This document shows, in pieces, positions 42,438 to 53,170 of a DNA stretch of 64,000 nucleotides. The stretch comes from Azolla caroliniana (taxonomy: Eukaryota > Polypodiophyta). The number at the start of each line of letters is the position of its first letter. Position 1 is the first letter of the stretch. The stretch lies in assembly GCA_043228905.1 (NCBI GenBank), contig JBHGNT010000020.1, positions 8,432,001-8,496,000 on the forward strand, read 5' to 3'. The notes below the pieces were generated by a model. That model saw only the letters and a list, made by a program, of their open reading frames with translations, had not been told where the DNA came from and did not search any database. A program made the translations under genes and the position numbers.

Positions 42438-45065
42438 ATGCATAAATTAATATCTTTAAAGCATATTTCTGTATCGTCTGTATCGCCAAAACAACAGAAA
42501 CGAGTGCAGATATCGAAACAGTCTGAGCCTCCTTCGTGCCCTAGTTCGCCCAAACTCTGTTTTTCTGATTTTCATCGCTACAGAAACTGTGCAGATCTGC
42601 AACTGTCATCGACAAGTGATTCAGAACAAGGAAACACAGAAGTCATGCCGATTCCTGTATCTGAAGAACTGCGATTGTGGCTTCATGAGAGAAACTTACA
42701 AGGTTTCATCAAAGTAGCAGAAGCGGAACCTCATCCGCAGGCGGAAGAATTGGTACAACAAATAGACATCACCAAAATCACCACAAAGAAAATACGAAAT
42801 GCATTACAGATGCCAAGAGGAGGTTTTGAGGCAGTTAAAAAACCTTCATCAGAAGCACTCCAATCGTATTTCGGGGAATACTCACCCTCGGCAAAAGCAT
42901 ATCAGACTTATGGAGGTCGGGATGAGTTTTTTCATGAAGTGGCGAGGTTTTTACTAGAGGTGGGATTTGTCAGTCCTCGTTTTTATTGTATGCCGAAAAA
43001 AAGGGCTGGGTTTATTATAGCCGCATATGAAAAAGAGGATTTCAACTGGCCACTATTGTCGGGGGAAGCTCTGAGAGAGCAGCTACAAGGGGTAAAAACA
43101 GGAAAACCGATGAAGCAAATTTTTAGTCGTTGGTTATCAGTATTGTTTCCGATTCAAGAATCGGAAACTCCTGTTCAGTCAAGAAGACCACCGATAATAC
43201 AAGCACCACGAAGACACCGACAGCTAGTACATGAAGAATGGATAGAAGAAGAATCGGCACATGCCGATAATATACAAACAAATATGTCTCAGTCGGAACC
43301 ACCTAGACCAGAGAATTCCGAAAACAGACAACCAGAAACAGTTGACAATTTGAGAAACAAGCAACAGCCGACAGAAAATCGACAAAGAACAAGGATTAAA
43401 CAAAAGGCTAATCGGCAATTCCAACCAGAAAACAGTGAGGGATCAGCACCAAAAAGGCAACGCACAAATGAAAAGTCGAATACGCCTGTGGTAACAGAAG
43501 TACTAAAACCAGGGGATGAGAGCATTTCGACACAACCTCACCAAGGACAATCTTCAAAAGTAGCCATTCGGGAAGCACATGGATACTTGGATATCCCACC
43601 AGCAGCACATGAATTAGCTGCCATTTTGCAGTTCGGAACTTCATACGAACTGGTTGAATGGTTGGCTAAAAGACTGACAGAAGTATCAGAACGGCTGGCT
43701 CAAGAACATAATGACCGAATAATGATACAGAAAGCCTTACGAGGAGTGTTGGAACCTCAAGAAAAAGCAGAGATAGAGAAAATAGGCCGGAAAAGAAGTG
43801 CACAGCATAGAGGGGAGGCTATTGAAATGCCACCATTACATGAAGCACTGGTCGAAATTCATAAAGAATATGAAACGGCACGCAAAGCAGCCAGTGATAT
43901 GGCTGAAAGATACAAAAGTGTATCAGCATCGGCGGAGGTGCTGAAGCATCAGTTTTGTAACATACAAGCAGAAAATAAAGAACTAAAGGAAAGTCTAAAC
44001 AAATGGGAAACACAGGCACGGCTTATGGTGTCGGAGTCAGAATGGCAACAGAAATTAGAGGATGCTGAGAAAGCACGACAAGCAGAAACAACAAGGGCCA
44101 ACAATGCAGTATTTCGAACTACAGAATTAGAAAAACAAATAGAAACCATTCAGAATGGTCAATACAAAGCTCTCGAAGAAAAAAATCAAGTAATAAACGA
44201 ATTACAGAAAAATCTAGAAGAAGCTAAGACGGCCAATCATACATATACCGAACAAATTGAAGAATTCGAAAGGTATATAGTGTCACAGGAAAGTCAATTG
44301 ACAGAAAAACAGCAGAGTCTTGAAGAAGTCAACAGAAGAATGACGGAACAGCAGGAGGAATGGAGTAGAGAGAAATCGGCATTCGAACAACAACTGGACG
44401 AAATTCGGAAGATTGCGGAACAAAGACGGCTGGATATATATGTAGTCGAATCCAAATTAATGCGAGCTGAAAGTGAGAACCGAACCACTATTACGGATTT
44501 ACAGAAAGAGTTGCAAACTGCCCAATACGTCGCAAGCATCACTAGGGACAAAGTGCAGCACATCATAGGTAAACATCGAAACCTAGCAAAGAAACTGATC
44601 GATGAATCCCTTGCGCAAGGATGGAAGTTATGGACAGCACAAGCGGCGGAATTACAGATATTGCGTGCCGACAAAAATAACCGTCAGGTACAAGGTGCAG
44701 GTTTTTTTAAAATGGCACAAAAGGATATTGACAATATCCAAGAGGATATCATGAAAGATATGGATGAAATTGCGGCATTTTATAGAGAAGAAATTCAACG
44801 TATTATGCAAGAATTCGACAAAAATGATATAGGCACTTCCGTCCAGTTGGATAAAATCGAAGCCGAAAGAACCAGCAAGACTCCTGGTATTCAAGCTTCC
44901 GGAAGAAGTGAACCAGAGCAGCCAACCGAATCACAACCTGCTCCGAAGGAAGACTGTGACACAGACGAAGATGAAGAGGAAGATATAGGTGGAATACATC
45001 CAAGGCCAGATGAGCCTTCGATTTTTGATATTCTGAACGATTCGGATGAAGAGCTACAGGAATAG
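42438..45065 (+). CDS. Element A ORF2, 875 aa: conserved N-domain, NLS-like patch, coiled coil
   Basis: Function unknown. Residues about 70-240 form a conserved domain shared with B2 ORF2: LRLWLHERNLQGF, TTKKIRNALQMPRGGF, YFGEYSPSAKAY, MPKKRAGFIIAAYE. Residues about 300-350 are basic and polar, with the NLS-like PKRQRTNEK. Residues about 405-770 are strongly heptad-patterned Glu/Lys/Gln-rich coiled coil. A second conserved module WTAQAAELQILRADKNNR lies at about 733-752 (B2: NAAELQLLRADVENR). The acidic tail contains DTDEDEEEDIGG and SIFDILNDSDEE. No signal peptide or membrane helix. It lies 208 bp after gag-pol, on the same strand, in the position of env in other gypsy lineages, but resembles a nuclear or structural coiled-coil protein. 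Stop TAG is 44 bp before the 3' LTR. Confidence 0.88.
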   Translation: MHKLISLKHISVSSVSPKQQKRVQISKQSEPPSCPSSPKLCFSDFHRYRNCADLQLSSTSDSEQGNTEVMPIPVSEELRLWLHERNLQGFIKVAEAEPHPQAEELVQQIDITKITTKKIRNALQMPRGGFEAVKKPSSEALQSYFGEYSPSAKAYQTYGGRDEFFHEVARFLLEVGFVSPRFYCMPKKRAGFIIAAYEKEDFNWPLLSGEALREQLQGVKTGKPMKQIFSRWLSVLFPIQESETPVQSRRPPIIQAPRRHRQLVHEEWIEEESAHADNIQTNMSQSEPPRPENSENRQPETVDNLRNKQQPTENRQRTRIKQKANRQFQPENSEGSAPKRQRTNEKSNTPVVTEVLKPGDESISTQPHQGQSSKVAIREAHGYLDIPPAAHELAAILQFGTSYELVEWLAKRLTEVSERLAQEHNDRIMIQKALRGVLEPQEKAEIEKIGRKRSAQHRGEAIEMPPLHEALVEIHKEYETARKAASDMAERYKSVSASAEVLKHQFCNIQAENKELKESLNKWETQARLMVSESEWQQKLEDAEKARQAETTRANNAVFRTTELEKQIETIQNGQYKALEEKNQVINELQKNLEEAKTANHTYTEQIEEFERYIVSQESQLTEKQQSLEEVNRRMTEQQEEWSREKSAFEQQLDEIRKIAEQRRLDIYVVESKLMRAESENRTTITDLQKELQTAQYVASITRDKVQHIIGKHRNLAKKLIDESLAQGWKLWTAQAAELQILRADKNNRQVQGAGFFKMAQKDIDNIQEDIMKDMDEIAAFYREEIQRIMQEFDKNDIGTSVQLDKIEAERTSKTPGIQASGRSEPEQPTESQPAPKEDCDTDEDEEEDIGGIHPRPDEPSIFDILNDSDEELQE

Positions 45066-45067
45066 GC

Positions 45068-45109
45068 GTGGGTTCGCCGGACAAGGTCCTGGCCCACGGT
45101 CGTGCCAAG
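45068..45109 (+). other. Element A pre-LTR hairpin
   Basis: GTGGG (45068-45072), TTCG, CCGGAC, loop AAG, GTCCTGG, CCCAC (45093-45097), then 12 nt to the LTR. All inner bases pair except one bulged T. Same fold with changed base pairs in B2 and B5. Confidence 0.6.
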
Positions 45110-45567
45110 TGTTACCCGGACCCGGACAGTCAGTTTTACCGAACAGGTGGGAAAGCGTCGAAAACAGAGTCGGTTCGGATCGACTGTTCGGATCAATGAC
45201 TCAGCAGTAAAACGAAGAGAACTAAGTTAGTTAGATAATTTTGTAAATCTTGTTAGGGAGTAGGAATAGTTCTTGATGGGAAAAGACCTTCGGTATACCT
45301 ATAAAAGGGAACCAAAGGCATTGTAAGAAAGGTCATTTTTATTTAGTAATATAAGTTTAAGTTAGGAATATCTTGTACGGATTCTGTGTTTCTCTGTTGT
45401 CTATGATCTTAAGTGCAAGCTTCCTAATTTATAACTAAGTAACGATCACGGTAATTACCGATTAATATAGCATAATTCCGTTCGTAAAACACAATTCCTT
45501 GTTAGAACGTTGAGTAGCGACGTTCACTCTTCTGTATCGGTAATAGTTAGTAATTAGCCGATTAACA
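45110..45567 (+). repeat. Element A 3' LTR
   Basis: 458 bp, two substitutions from the 5' copy. Directly followed by TCCAC, the target duplicate. Confidence 0.95.
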
Positions 45568-45572
45568 TCCAC

Positions 45573-47550
45573 CTCCGGTGGAGATGCTAAAACGTCATCT
45601 ATCTAGTCACCTATAGTTTGATGATCATGATCCTACCCATCATCATCATCGATTGCATCATCAGTCGTATCATCATACTCCACATCTCCCTTGTGACCTT
45701 GGGTGTCTAGGGCAAGAGTTGGATATTTGGTGACTGAAAAACAAGGGTGAAATTTGGCATCTCATTTGGCTCCTTAGGGATCCCTGTTTCTAATGACCTT
45801 CTTCTCTAGGTCATTTAGTCTATAGCCGAATTCCTCATGGTCGTATCCTAAAAAAATATGCATGGTTTGCATTTGTCATCGGGCTTGGATCTTTCATCTT
45901 TTGGACATGACACTTACAGCCAAACAGTCTCAAGTGTTTGTATGACACTTCCTTACCTGTCCACACCCTCTCGGGTACATCATCATCCAAAAGGACTAAT
46001 GGAGACATATTCATGAGGTCAATTGTAGTCCTTGATTCTTTGGCCCAAAAGGATTTAAACAATTCTGAGTAGGATAGCATACCACTTACCCGCTCACAAA
46101 TTGTCCTATTTATCCTCTTAGCCACACCATTGTGCTGAGGTGTTTTCTAAACACTTGTCTCAAGCCTAATACCATGCTCATGACCATATTGCTCAAAATT
46201 TCCCCTATATTCAGCGCCATTATTCGTGCGGATACATTTTTGCTTGCATTAGATAGAGGGAATTCAGTTCTAGACACTTGCTATGATTAGGAAGTCTTTG
46301 GTGAGTTTCCATCTTCTGTCACCAAAGTAATTTTCATATCCCTCATCATCAAGCTTATAGGCGGAGATGATATTCAACGAAATATCTGGTACATGCCTTA
46401 CATCCCTCAATTCGAGTTTACAACCCCTATCTGAGACGAAGACTACATCTCCTATGCCAACAGCCTATGGTATACCGTATTTGGTTATTTTGACTTTACC
46501 AAAGTCACCACCAGTATATGACTCAAATATCGCTCGATACAGGGTGATGTGATACAAGGCTCCCGAGTCAATGACCCAATGGGTTTGTCGACGTGCTAAA
46601 CTATCACAAGAATCCTCACACACAATAATAACATCGCCATCACATGTGGCAGTTATAAGGTCATTTTTCTTGTTGTTAGCGGTTCCATTCTTTCGGTCCC
46701 TCTTCTTCTTCCTACAATCTCTTTTGTAGTGATTTGGACCACCACAATAATGACAGGCGAAATCTTTCTTGAAGTCTTTCCTACTTCTCGATTTTGATCT
46801 CTCCTCAACATTATTTATGTTATCTCGTGGACCCCAACTCGTCGCTTCGGTGAATCACTTGAGTCGTGAGACATTTTCAGTGCCATGAAGCTAGACCAAT
46901 GATCCCGAGTATGGCTTCTTCCTCTATTGGGGTTTTTTTCAATGACCAAGGGTTCATGCTCATGGTTGGACTCACGCTCCTTTTGTTGTGCTTCTTCATG
47001 TAGAAGACTCAACTTAAGTGTGTCCATTGTTAGCTCTTTTTGTTGTGTTGCAATCCCAAGTGTCACAACAAGGGTTTCCCAACTATCTGGGAGAGCATAA
47101 GAATAACAAGGTCAACACCTCATTTGCTAGAGTTATAGCTAAAGAGACAGTTTGACTTATCAATCCTTGAAACGTGTTTAGATGCTCTGCCATTCTAGAG
47201 CCATCTTGAAATCTAAGTCTTACAAGTTTCCTAAACCCGGAGACGCTATTTAAGGCAGTTTTGGTCAGAACCATAGTTTCGATTTTCCCCCATAACTCGT
47301 TTGCTTTGGTTTCATCACTGAAATTGTTATATAGACTCATGTCTATAAAACAACAAATATATGCAGATGTCTTTAGATGCATGACATCCCAAGTTAATGC
47401 ATCTATGTTACCAACATGTTCCTCATTTTGAACTTCTAAATTGGGTAGTTGGATACGGTCAACTTAATCATCCTGCTTAGTGATTCATCCATATTCCAAG
47501 TTTTGCGGAAGGTATGAACCTCGGCTCGGATACCACTTGTTTGGAATATG
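45573..47550 (-). pseudogene. Cop1 internal remnant: gag, protease, integrase
   Basis: Minus-strand Copia. Gag helices near 47380-47090 (KANELWGKIETMVL, FRKLVRLRFQDGSRMAEHLNTF). Zinc knuckle CHYCGGPNHYKRDC near 46780-46740, followed by a Lys/Arg-rich run. Protease WVIDSGALYHIT near 46590. Integrase end ERVSGMLSYSELFKSFWAKE and LFGCKCHV (about 46100-45900). RT and RNase H are absent: after the integrase the sequence runs within about 250 bp into LTR wording at 45573-45582. Several stops and frameshifts. A primer-site-like TGGTATCCGAGC lies on the minus strand at about 47543-47532 next to the LTR edge. Confidence 0.8.
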
Positions 47551-48166
47551 GGACTAAATGAGGATGCTTTAGGCTTCCGACACAATTAACAATACATGAA
47601 ACCATAAGACAAAAAATGAGAGTACACCAAATTTTTAACGTGGAAAACCCCAAATAACTTTACTATGATCTGAGTACAACTAAATCCAACCTCGCTAGAT
47701 TTTGACTAGAGGAACATCCAAATCTCAAGGCAATGCTTGGCTACACAATAGTGAGTACAACTGAGTACAGACTCTCTAGGTTTTGACTAGAGAAAATGTA
47801 CTAGCCTCAAGGCAACAACCTTGGCTACAATCTTCACCCGATCAGCTGGATACAACAACAATTAGTAGAACTGAGTGTATTCTCTCTAGGTTTTGACTAG
47901 AGGAAATATAGTAGCCTCAAGGCAATAACCTTGGCTACGATCCTCACCTGATTGGTTTGATAAACCAACAGAAAGTAGAAAATATAAGAAAAGAAGAAAA
48001 ACACAAAATGAAGGAACTTGATACAGATGGTTCTGAGACGTGTTATACAATCGTGAGTTCCTTACGTTACGAATAGCCCCTCACGTATGTTTATCTTCTC
48101 TTCAGTAGGGCACTCTCTCTATTGCTCTCGTACTTTGGGTACTGTGTCTCTTCGGTTGCTATTTTT
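47551..48166 (-). repeat. Cop1 5' LTR, part before Cop2
   Basis: Starts TGGAATATGGGAC next to the primer-site-like sequence and matches the solo-like LTR at 4.9 kb. Contains internal near-repeats of a ctaggttttgactagagg...ggcaacaaccttggctac unit (about 47690, 47780, 47890). Cut by Cop2 at 48166. Confidence 0.75.
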
Positions 48167-48336
48167 TGTCGAATACATGTGTATAATGGACGTATTCACA
48201 CTATCCCGTTTTTGGCCATTTATGTAATTAGCATAAAGGGTAGTTGCCCTAAGTCGGTCCCTATATATAGTGACCTTGTAACCTCTTTGTGAGGTTGGAT
48301 GTTGTATTATTGCTTTTGTGAAATAAAGAGTCTTTT

Positions 48337-48376
<40 letters not shown>

Positions 48377-48460
48377 AACGATCTACATTCTGTCATACAC
48401 AGAAAAAAACAGGAATCGAGTGCTTCTTGATCTTCCGCAAAGACGACCTTGCTTCCAACA
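48167..48460 (+). repeat. Cop2 5' LTR with CT microsatellite
   Basis: 294 bp; TATATATAG at about 48260-48270 as promoter; (CT)n at about 48339-48371. Confidence 0.92.
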
Positions 48461-48462
48461 TC

Positions 48463-48474
48463 TGGTATCAGAGC
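48463..48474 (+). other. Cop2 primer binding site
   Basis: TGGTATCAGAGC, 2 nt after the LTR, complementary to the 3' end of initiator tRNA-Met, the standard plant Copia primer. Confidence 0.9.
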
Positions 48475-49156
48475 TTTTCGAGGTTCGACCGTCATCACCG
48501 CCTGCACAGCATTCGGTTCTTCACTTCACCGCGGCCTGCACAGTATTTGCGTCATTCGAAGAAAGAGAGAAGAAGAACAAAAACCAGGTTTGCATCTCAT
48601 TGCGTTAGATCATCTTTGCTTGGAGGAAGCCAGTAGGTTGTACTCTGTCCTCCGAGATCGTAACCGCTCGAGGTGAAATCCCCTTGTGCAACATTGACAC
48701 GATCGTGCTCCGCTCGGTTAAACGGCATCCGAAGAGGTCTTCAATCGCCGCTCGTTGTAACCACTCGGTGCAGATCGGTCTCAAGACAACAACCCCAATT
48801 CGTGCTTCATCCGGCTGATCGACATTCGAAAGGATCAGTTGGATCCATCCCTCTCGTCGCTGCAGCCACCCGAAGCAGAATCGGTCCAGATAATCGGTTC
48901 TAATAATCGGTATTCGGCATATATATCCGAAGCGAACCGGAATCACTCTGACTCGGTAACATTCGGGAAGACCAGTCGGTTCTGTCCCTCCAGCTATCGA
49001 AGTCAATTCGAGCAAGTTCAACAATACATATATCCGAAGCCGAACCGACTCGGGTTCTAATCCGACTAGAACGATATCGGGTGAGCAAACCGGCTGCACT
49101 CCAACAAGGTTCGTAGTCAACTCCGAACCGAGCTTCATCAACCGAAACCGAATTTG
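48475..49156 (+). other. Long 5' leader of Cop2
   Basis: About 680 bp between primer site and polyprotein with no long frame. It is rich in cggttc/gaaccg words and probably holds packaging and dimer signals. No coding function seen. Confidence 0.5.
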
Positions 49157-52100
49157 ATGGCATCAACATCCGGCTCGTCAGAAATGAGTCTACGAAAGTT
49201 CGACGGATCGAACTTCAACTTCTGGAAGGAGCAAATGCAGGACTATCTCATAGTCAAGGGGCAAATCGATCCCATCGAAAGTGAAGAACCTCCAGAAGGA
49301 TACAAACCAATTGAGTGGCAGAAGCTGGACAGAATCGTCCGCGCCACGATTCGGATGCACCTATCGGAATCGGTATATTTTACGGTGCAATCGTGTACGA
49401 CAGCATTCGAACTGTGGAAAACACTGTCGGACACTTACGAAAAGAAAGTCGCCGCAACGAAGATGTTTCTGATCCGGCGCCTCTACAACTTGCGGATGAA
49501 AGAATCCGATTCGGTCCAAGCACACCTCAATGAGTACGAAAGCATAAGCTCCCAAATCTCGTCACAGGGGACGGCAATCGAGGATGAACTCAGAGCAATG
49601 ATACTCATGAGCAGCCTTCCCTCATCATGGGAAACTTTCGTCACAACCGTGTGCAACGCGTCAACCACGGCTGTTAAATACTCCGAAGTCACGAGCGCAA
49701 TCCTGACCGAAGCAGCTCGGAGAAAGTCCTTCGCCAAAGACTCAACAGACGACGCTTATGTAGTACAAGGTTCGACAGACCGATCGAACATACGAGGAAG
49801 AGATTCCTCACGGCCGCCGAACAATCAGCGAAGACGGAGCCAGTCACGGGATAACCGAATCTGCAACTATTGCAAGAAACCCGGACACATCAAAGCCGAC
49901 TGCCGCGCACTCAAGAACAAGAACAACAAGAAGAGTAACCGGCATGAGGAGATCAATTACGTCAGCTTCTCAGCTGACGTACTACCGGACGACCCGAATA
50001 TACTATCAATCGAAAATCCAGTCGGATCAGAAGTTCTGCTCACGACTGAAGAGTCGAGCACATGGCTCTTAGATTCGGGCGCGTCATTTCACGTGACTCC
50101 TCATCGATCCCAATTTAGGCAATATACGATCCGTCACTCCGACTCAGTTCGGGTCGGCAACTCACAACACTGTGACATCATCGGAATCGGCACAGTAGAG
50201 CTCAACCTTGCCGGTGGCTCTACACTTGTACTCCACAATGTCCGACATGTACCCGAGCTCTCAAGGCCATTGATCTCAGTCGGACAACTAGATGAAGACG
50301 GCATTCGTGCCGGTTTTTCTTCGGGAGGGTGGACACTCCACAGGGGGAACCTCCTGCTTGCTAGAGGTCCCAAGATACACTCCCTGTATCCGTTACATGT
50401 TACGCTCAGAGAGGGTAACCTGTTTTTGGTGGATATTCCTGTGTCATCACTATGGCACAGAAGATTAGGACACCTCAGCAAGGCCGGCATCACGCACCTA
50501 TCTAGAGCCGGATACATCCCCAAACTCTCCTTCTCCGACCATCAATTCTGCGAGCATTGTCAGTATGGCAAACAAGCAGCCGCATCACACCCGACATCAG
50601 CACCAAGAGCAACGAGACCTCTTGATTTAGTCCATTCGGACGTCTGTGGCCCAATGCCGCATCAGTCTCTAGGCGGTGCCTCTTACTTCGTCAGTTTTAT
50701 TGACGATTCGACTCGAAAGGTGTGGGCTTATCCAATTCGCACCAAAGATCGTGTCTTCTCGATCTTCACCGATTGGCTCGCTATGATAGAAAATCAAACC
50801 GACCGAAAGCTGAAATGCTTTCGGACAGACAATGGGGGAGAGTTCAAATCCGAAGAATTCGTCAAATTCTGCCGACAACGCGGCATCCGACGTGAACTTA
50901 CGGCACCACACAGTCCGGAGCAAAACGGGATCGCAGAGCGAATGAATCGGACAATCCAAGAACGGATAGTTTCCATGCTCCAACACTCCAGACTGTCGGA
51001 TGGCTTCTGGGCAGAGGCTCTACTCACGGCAGTACACATAATCAATATGTCGCCAAGTAGACCTCTAGGACTTCAAATTCCTCAGGAACTATGGATCGGC
51101 AGTAAGCCGAATTACGACAAGCTGAGGATCTTCGGATGCGAGGCGTACGCCCTTATTCCGAAAGATGATCGCCGAAAACTTGCACCTCGGTCCAGGAAAT
51201 GCATTTTCCTTGGATATGGATCAGACGGCGAAATGGGATACCGACTCTGGGACCCCGAACGCAGACAAATCGTTCGAAGTTCGGACGTTGTGTTCAACGA
51301 GTCGGCTATGACTCCATCAGTCGACAAACCGATCGAAGTCCGAAGGGTAACATTTTCCGATGTGCCGACCCTTCCAGAAGGCCCTGCTCTCAACACACGG
51401 TCAGCTTCACGGGTAGCTGAACCTTACACCACCGACTCGGACAACTCCGACTCGGCACAGCAGAACAATCCGCTTTCGGACCATCCGACCTCGATACCCG
51501 ATGCGACCAGTCCAATCATACCTCGACGATCCGAGAGACTGTCGCAACCTCCGGAGAGGTACTCTCCTGGAATTTTCTTCACCGACGCCGGCGAACCGAC
51601 GTCTTACGAAGAAGCATCGACATCTGTCGATTCCGCCACCTGGCATCTGGCGATGGAGTCGGAAATGCACTCCATTCGGGCAAACAAGACTTGGGACCTG
51701 GTCGAATTACCTAAGAATCGACGTGCCCTTCCTTGCAAGTGGGTTTATCGACTGAAAGAGACGTCTGATTCGACCACCCCAAAGTACAAGGCCAGATTAG
51801 TTGCGAAGGGCTTCCGACAAGAATATGGTGTCGACTTCGACGAGATTTTTTCACCAGTGGTGAAAATGACAACCCTTCGTTTTCTACTCGGCGTCGTGGC
51901 AGCCGACAACCTGGAGCTGATCCAGCTAGATGTCAAAACAGCATTCCTCCATGGTGATCTCGAGGAGGAAATTTATATGGAGCAGCCAAAAGGCTTCGTG
52001 GCCACTGGCCAAGAACATCTAGTCTGCCGACTCAGGAAGAGTCTATACGGCCTCAAACAGGCACCGCGACAATGGTACAAGAAGTTCGACGACTTCATCC

Positions 52101-53170
52101 AATCGATCGGCTTCTCCAAAAGCGATGAGGACCATTGTCTCTTCACCAACACAGCTCAAGATGGATCACCCATCTTCCTCATCATTTACGTGGACGACAT
52201 GCTAATTTCTGGACGCCACGCGGGCGAACTTGCCGATCTCGTTCGGCAACTGCGGTTGAAGTTTGCAATGAAGGACCTCGGTCCGGCACGACACATACTC
52301 GGCATGAAGATTAGTCGGCATCGCGATAAACGACATCTTTTTTTGTCTCAGACCGACTATATCCGACGTGTCTTGGAACGCTTCAACATGCAATCAGCCA
52401 AATCTGCTTCAACCCCGCTCCCAATGAATCTTCGGCTCTCTCAGCGAGACTGCCCGACATCCGGCCCGGAGCGGGAAGATATGAAGTCGGTACCATATGC
52501 ACCGGCAGTCGGCTCCCTTATGTACCTGATGGTCGCGACACGGCCTGATATTTCTCACGCCGTAGGAGTCGTTAGCAGATTTATGCACAACCCTGGCCGA
52601 TCGCATTGGAACGCAGTCAAGCATGTGTTCAGATATCTGGCTGGCACAAAAGACCACGGCATTCTTTTCGGTCCGAACCGAACCGCAGGCGTAGTCGGTT
52701 ACACCGACTCGGACTTCGCCGGCTGTATAGACAGTCGGAAATCAACAACCGGATACTGCTTCAAATTCGGCAATGGAGCAATCTCGTGGAAGTCGAAACT
52801 TCAGGAGTGCACAGCGACCTCAACGACCGAAGCAGAATATGTAGCTGCGTCCGACGCAGCAAAAGAAGCTTTGTGGCTCGGTCGGCTGGCGCACACGTTT
52901 CGACAAGTCGACCATGACTCGGCTCCAGTTGTCTACAGCGACAGTCAAGGTGCTGTTGCCTTGTCGAAAAATCCGGTTCACCACAACGCCTCCAAACATA
53001 TCGACGTTCGATATCACTTCGTTCGGGACTGCGTCATTTCAGGGAAAATCGGTCTAGAGAAAATATCCACAACCGACAATGTCGCAGATGGAATGACCAA
53101 ATGTCTTTCGGCAGACCGTTTTCGGTCTCTTCGGCATCAGATGGGCGTAACGACAAACCAGTCCGGTTAG
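49154..53170 (+). CDS. gag-pol: Cop2 Ty1/copia polyprotein, 1338 aa
   Basis: Uninterrupted. Gag with UBN2-like region (about 10-200, FDGSNFNFWKEQMQDYL at the start) and zinc knuckle CNYCKKPGHIKADC (about 237-250). Protease WLLDSGASFHVT (about 302). GAG-pre-integrase and HHCC zinc finger WHRRLGH...CEHCQYGK (about 433-473). Integrase core Asp in HSDVCGP (about 495), Asp in RTDNGGEF (about 557) and Glu in QNGIAERMNRT (about 593). RT from about 830 (WKWVYRLKE-type block PCKWVYRLK) with IYVDDM at about 1013. RNase H with YTDSDFAGC (about 1179) and YSDSQGAVALSKN (about 1260). Domain order protease-integrase-RT is that of Ty1/copia. Either of two adjacent ATGs (49154 or 49157) could be used. Confidence 0.96.
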   Translation: MMASTSGSSEMSLRKFDGSNFNFWKEQMQDYLIVKGQIDPIESEEPPEGYKPIEWQKLDRIVRATIRMHLSESVYFTVQSCTTAFELWKTLSDTYEKKVAATKMFLIRRLYNLRMKESDSVQAHLNEYESISSQISSQGTAIEDELRAMILMSSLPSSWETFVTTVCNASTTAVKYSEVTSAILTEAARRKSFAKDSTDDAYVVQGSTDRSNIRGRDSSRPPNNQRRRSQSRDNRICNYCKKPGHIKADCRALKNKNNKKSNRHEEINYVSFSADVLPDDPNILSIENPVGSEVLLTTEESSTWLLDSGASFHVTPHRSQFRQYTIRHSDSVRVGNSQHCDIIGIGTVELNLAGGSTLVLHNVRHVPELSRPLISVGQLDEDGIRAGFSSGGWTLHRGNLLLARGPKIHSLYPLHVTLREGNLFLVDIPVSSLWHRRLGHLSKAGITHLSRAGYIPKLSFSDHQFCEHCQYGKQAAASHPTSAPRATRPLDLVHSDVCGPMPHQSLGGASYFVSFIDDSTRKVWAYPIRTKDRVFSIFTDWLAMIENQTDRKLKCFRTDNGGEFKSEEFVKFCRQRGIRRELTAPHSPEQNGIAERMNRTIQERIVSMLQHSRLSDGFWAEALLTAVHIINMSPSRPLGLQIPQELWIGSKPNYDKLRIFGCEAYALIPKDDRRKLAPRSRKCIFLGYGSDGEMGYRLWDPERRQIVRSSDVVFNESAMTPSVDKPIEVRRVTFSDVPTLPEGPALNTRSASRVAEPYTTDSDNSDSAQQNNPLSDHPTSIPDATSPIIPRRSERLSQPPERYSPGIFFTDAGEPTSYEEASTSVDSATWHLAMESEMHSIRANKTWDLVELPKNRRALPCKWVYRLKETSDSTTPKYKARLVAKGFRQEYGVDFDEIFSPVVKMTTLRFLLGVVAADNLELIQLDVKTAFLHGDLEEEIYMEQPKGFVATGQEHLVCRLRKSLYGLKQAPRQWYKKFDDFIQSIGFSKSDEDHCLFTNTAQDGSPIFLIIYVDDMLISGRHAGELADLVRQLRLKFAMKDLGPARHILGMKISRHRDKRHLFLSQTDYIRRVLERFNMQSAKSASTPLPMNLRLSQRDCPTSGPEREDMKSVPYAPAVGSLMYLMVATRPDISHAVGVVSRFMHNPGRSHWNAVKHVFRYLAGTKDHGILFGPNRTAGVVGYTDSDFAGCIDSRKSTTGYCFKFGNGAISWKSKLQECTATSTTEAEYVAASDAAKEALWLGRLAHTFRQVDHDSAPVVYSDSQGAVALSKNPVHHNASKHIDVRYHFVRDCVISGKIGLEKISTTDNVADGMTKCLSADRFRSLRHQMGVTTNQSG

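Larger units (their letters stand above)
36250..45567 (+). mobile_element. Full-length gypsy element A, 9.32 kb
   Basis: 458-bp LTRs at 36250-36707 and 45110-45567 differ at only two sites by eye (GATGAGAA/GATGGGAA and GGTCGTTTT/GGTCATTTT). TSD TCCAC at 36245-36249 and 45568-45572. Two uninterrupted ORFs: gag-pol (1820 aa) and ORF2 (875 aa). Same layout as family B but AT-richer coding sequence and a different LTR. Inserted in a Cop1 LTR. Confidence 0.96.

Noticed and set aside
36719-45109. 8-nt complementarity in element A between TTGGCACG after the 5' LTR and CGTGCCAA before the 3' LTR
   Set aside because: Not preserved in B2, where the two sites are TTGGCGAC and CGTGCCAT, so it may be chance.
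48339-48371. CT repeat as a functional polypyrimidine signal
   Set aside because: Length differs between the two Cop2 LTRs, consistent with ordinary microsatellite slippage.
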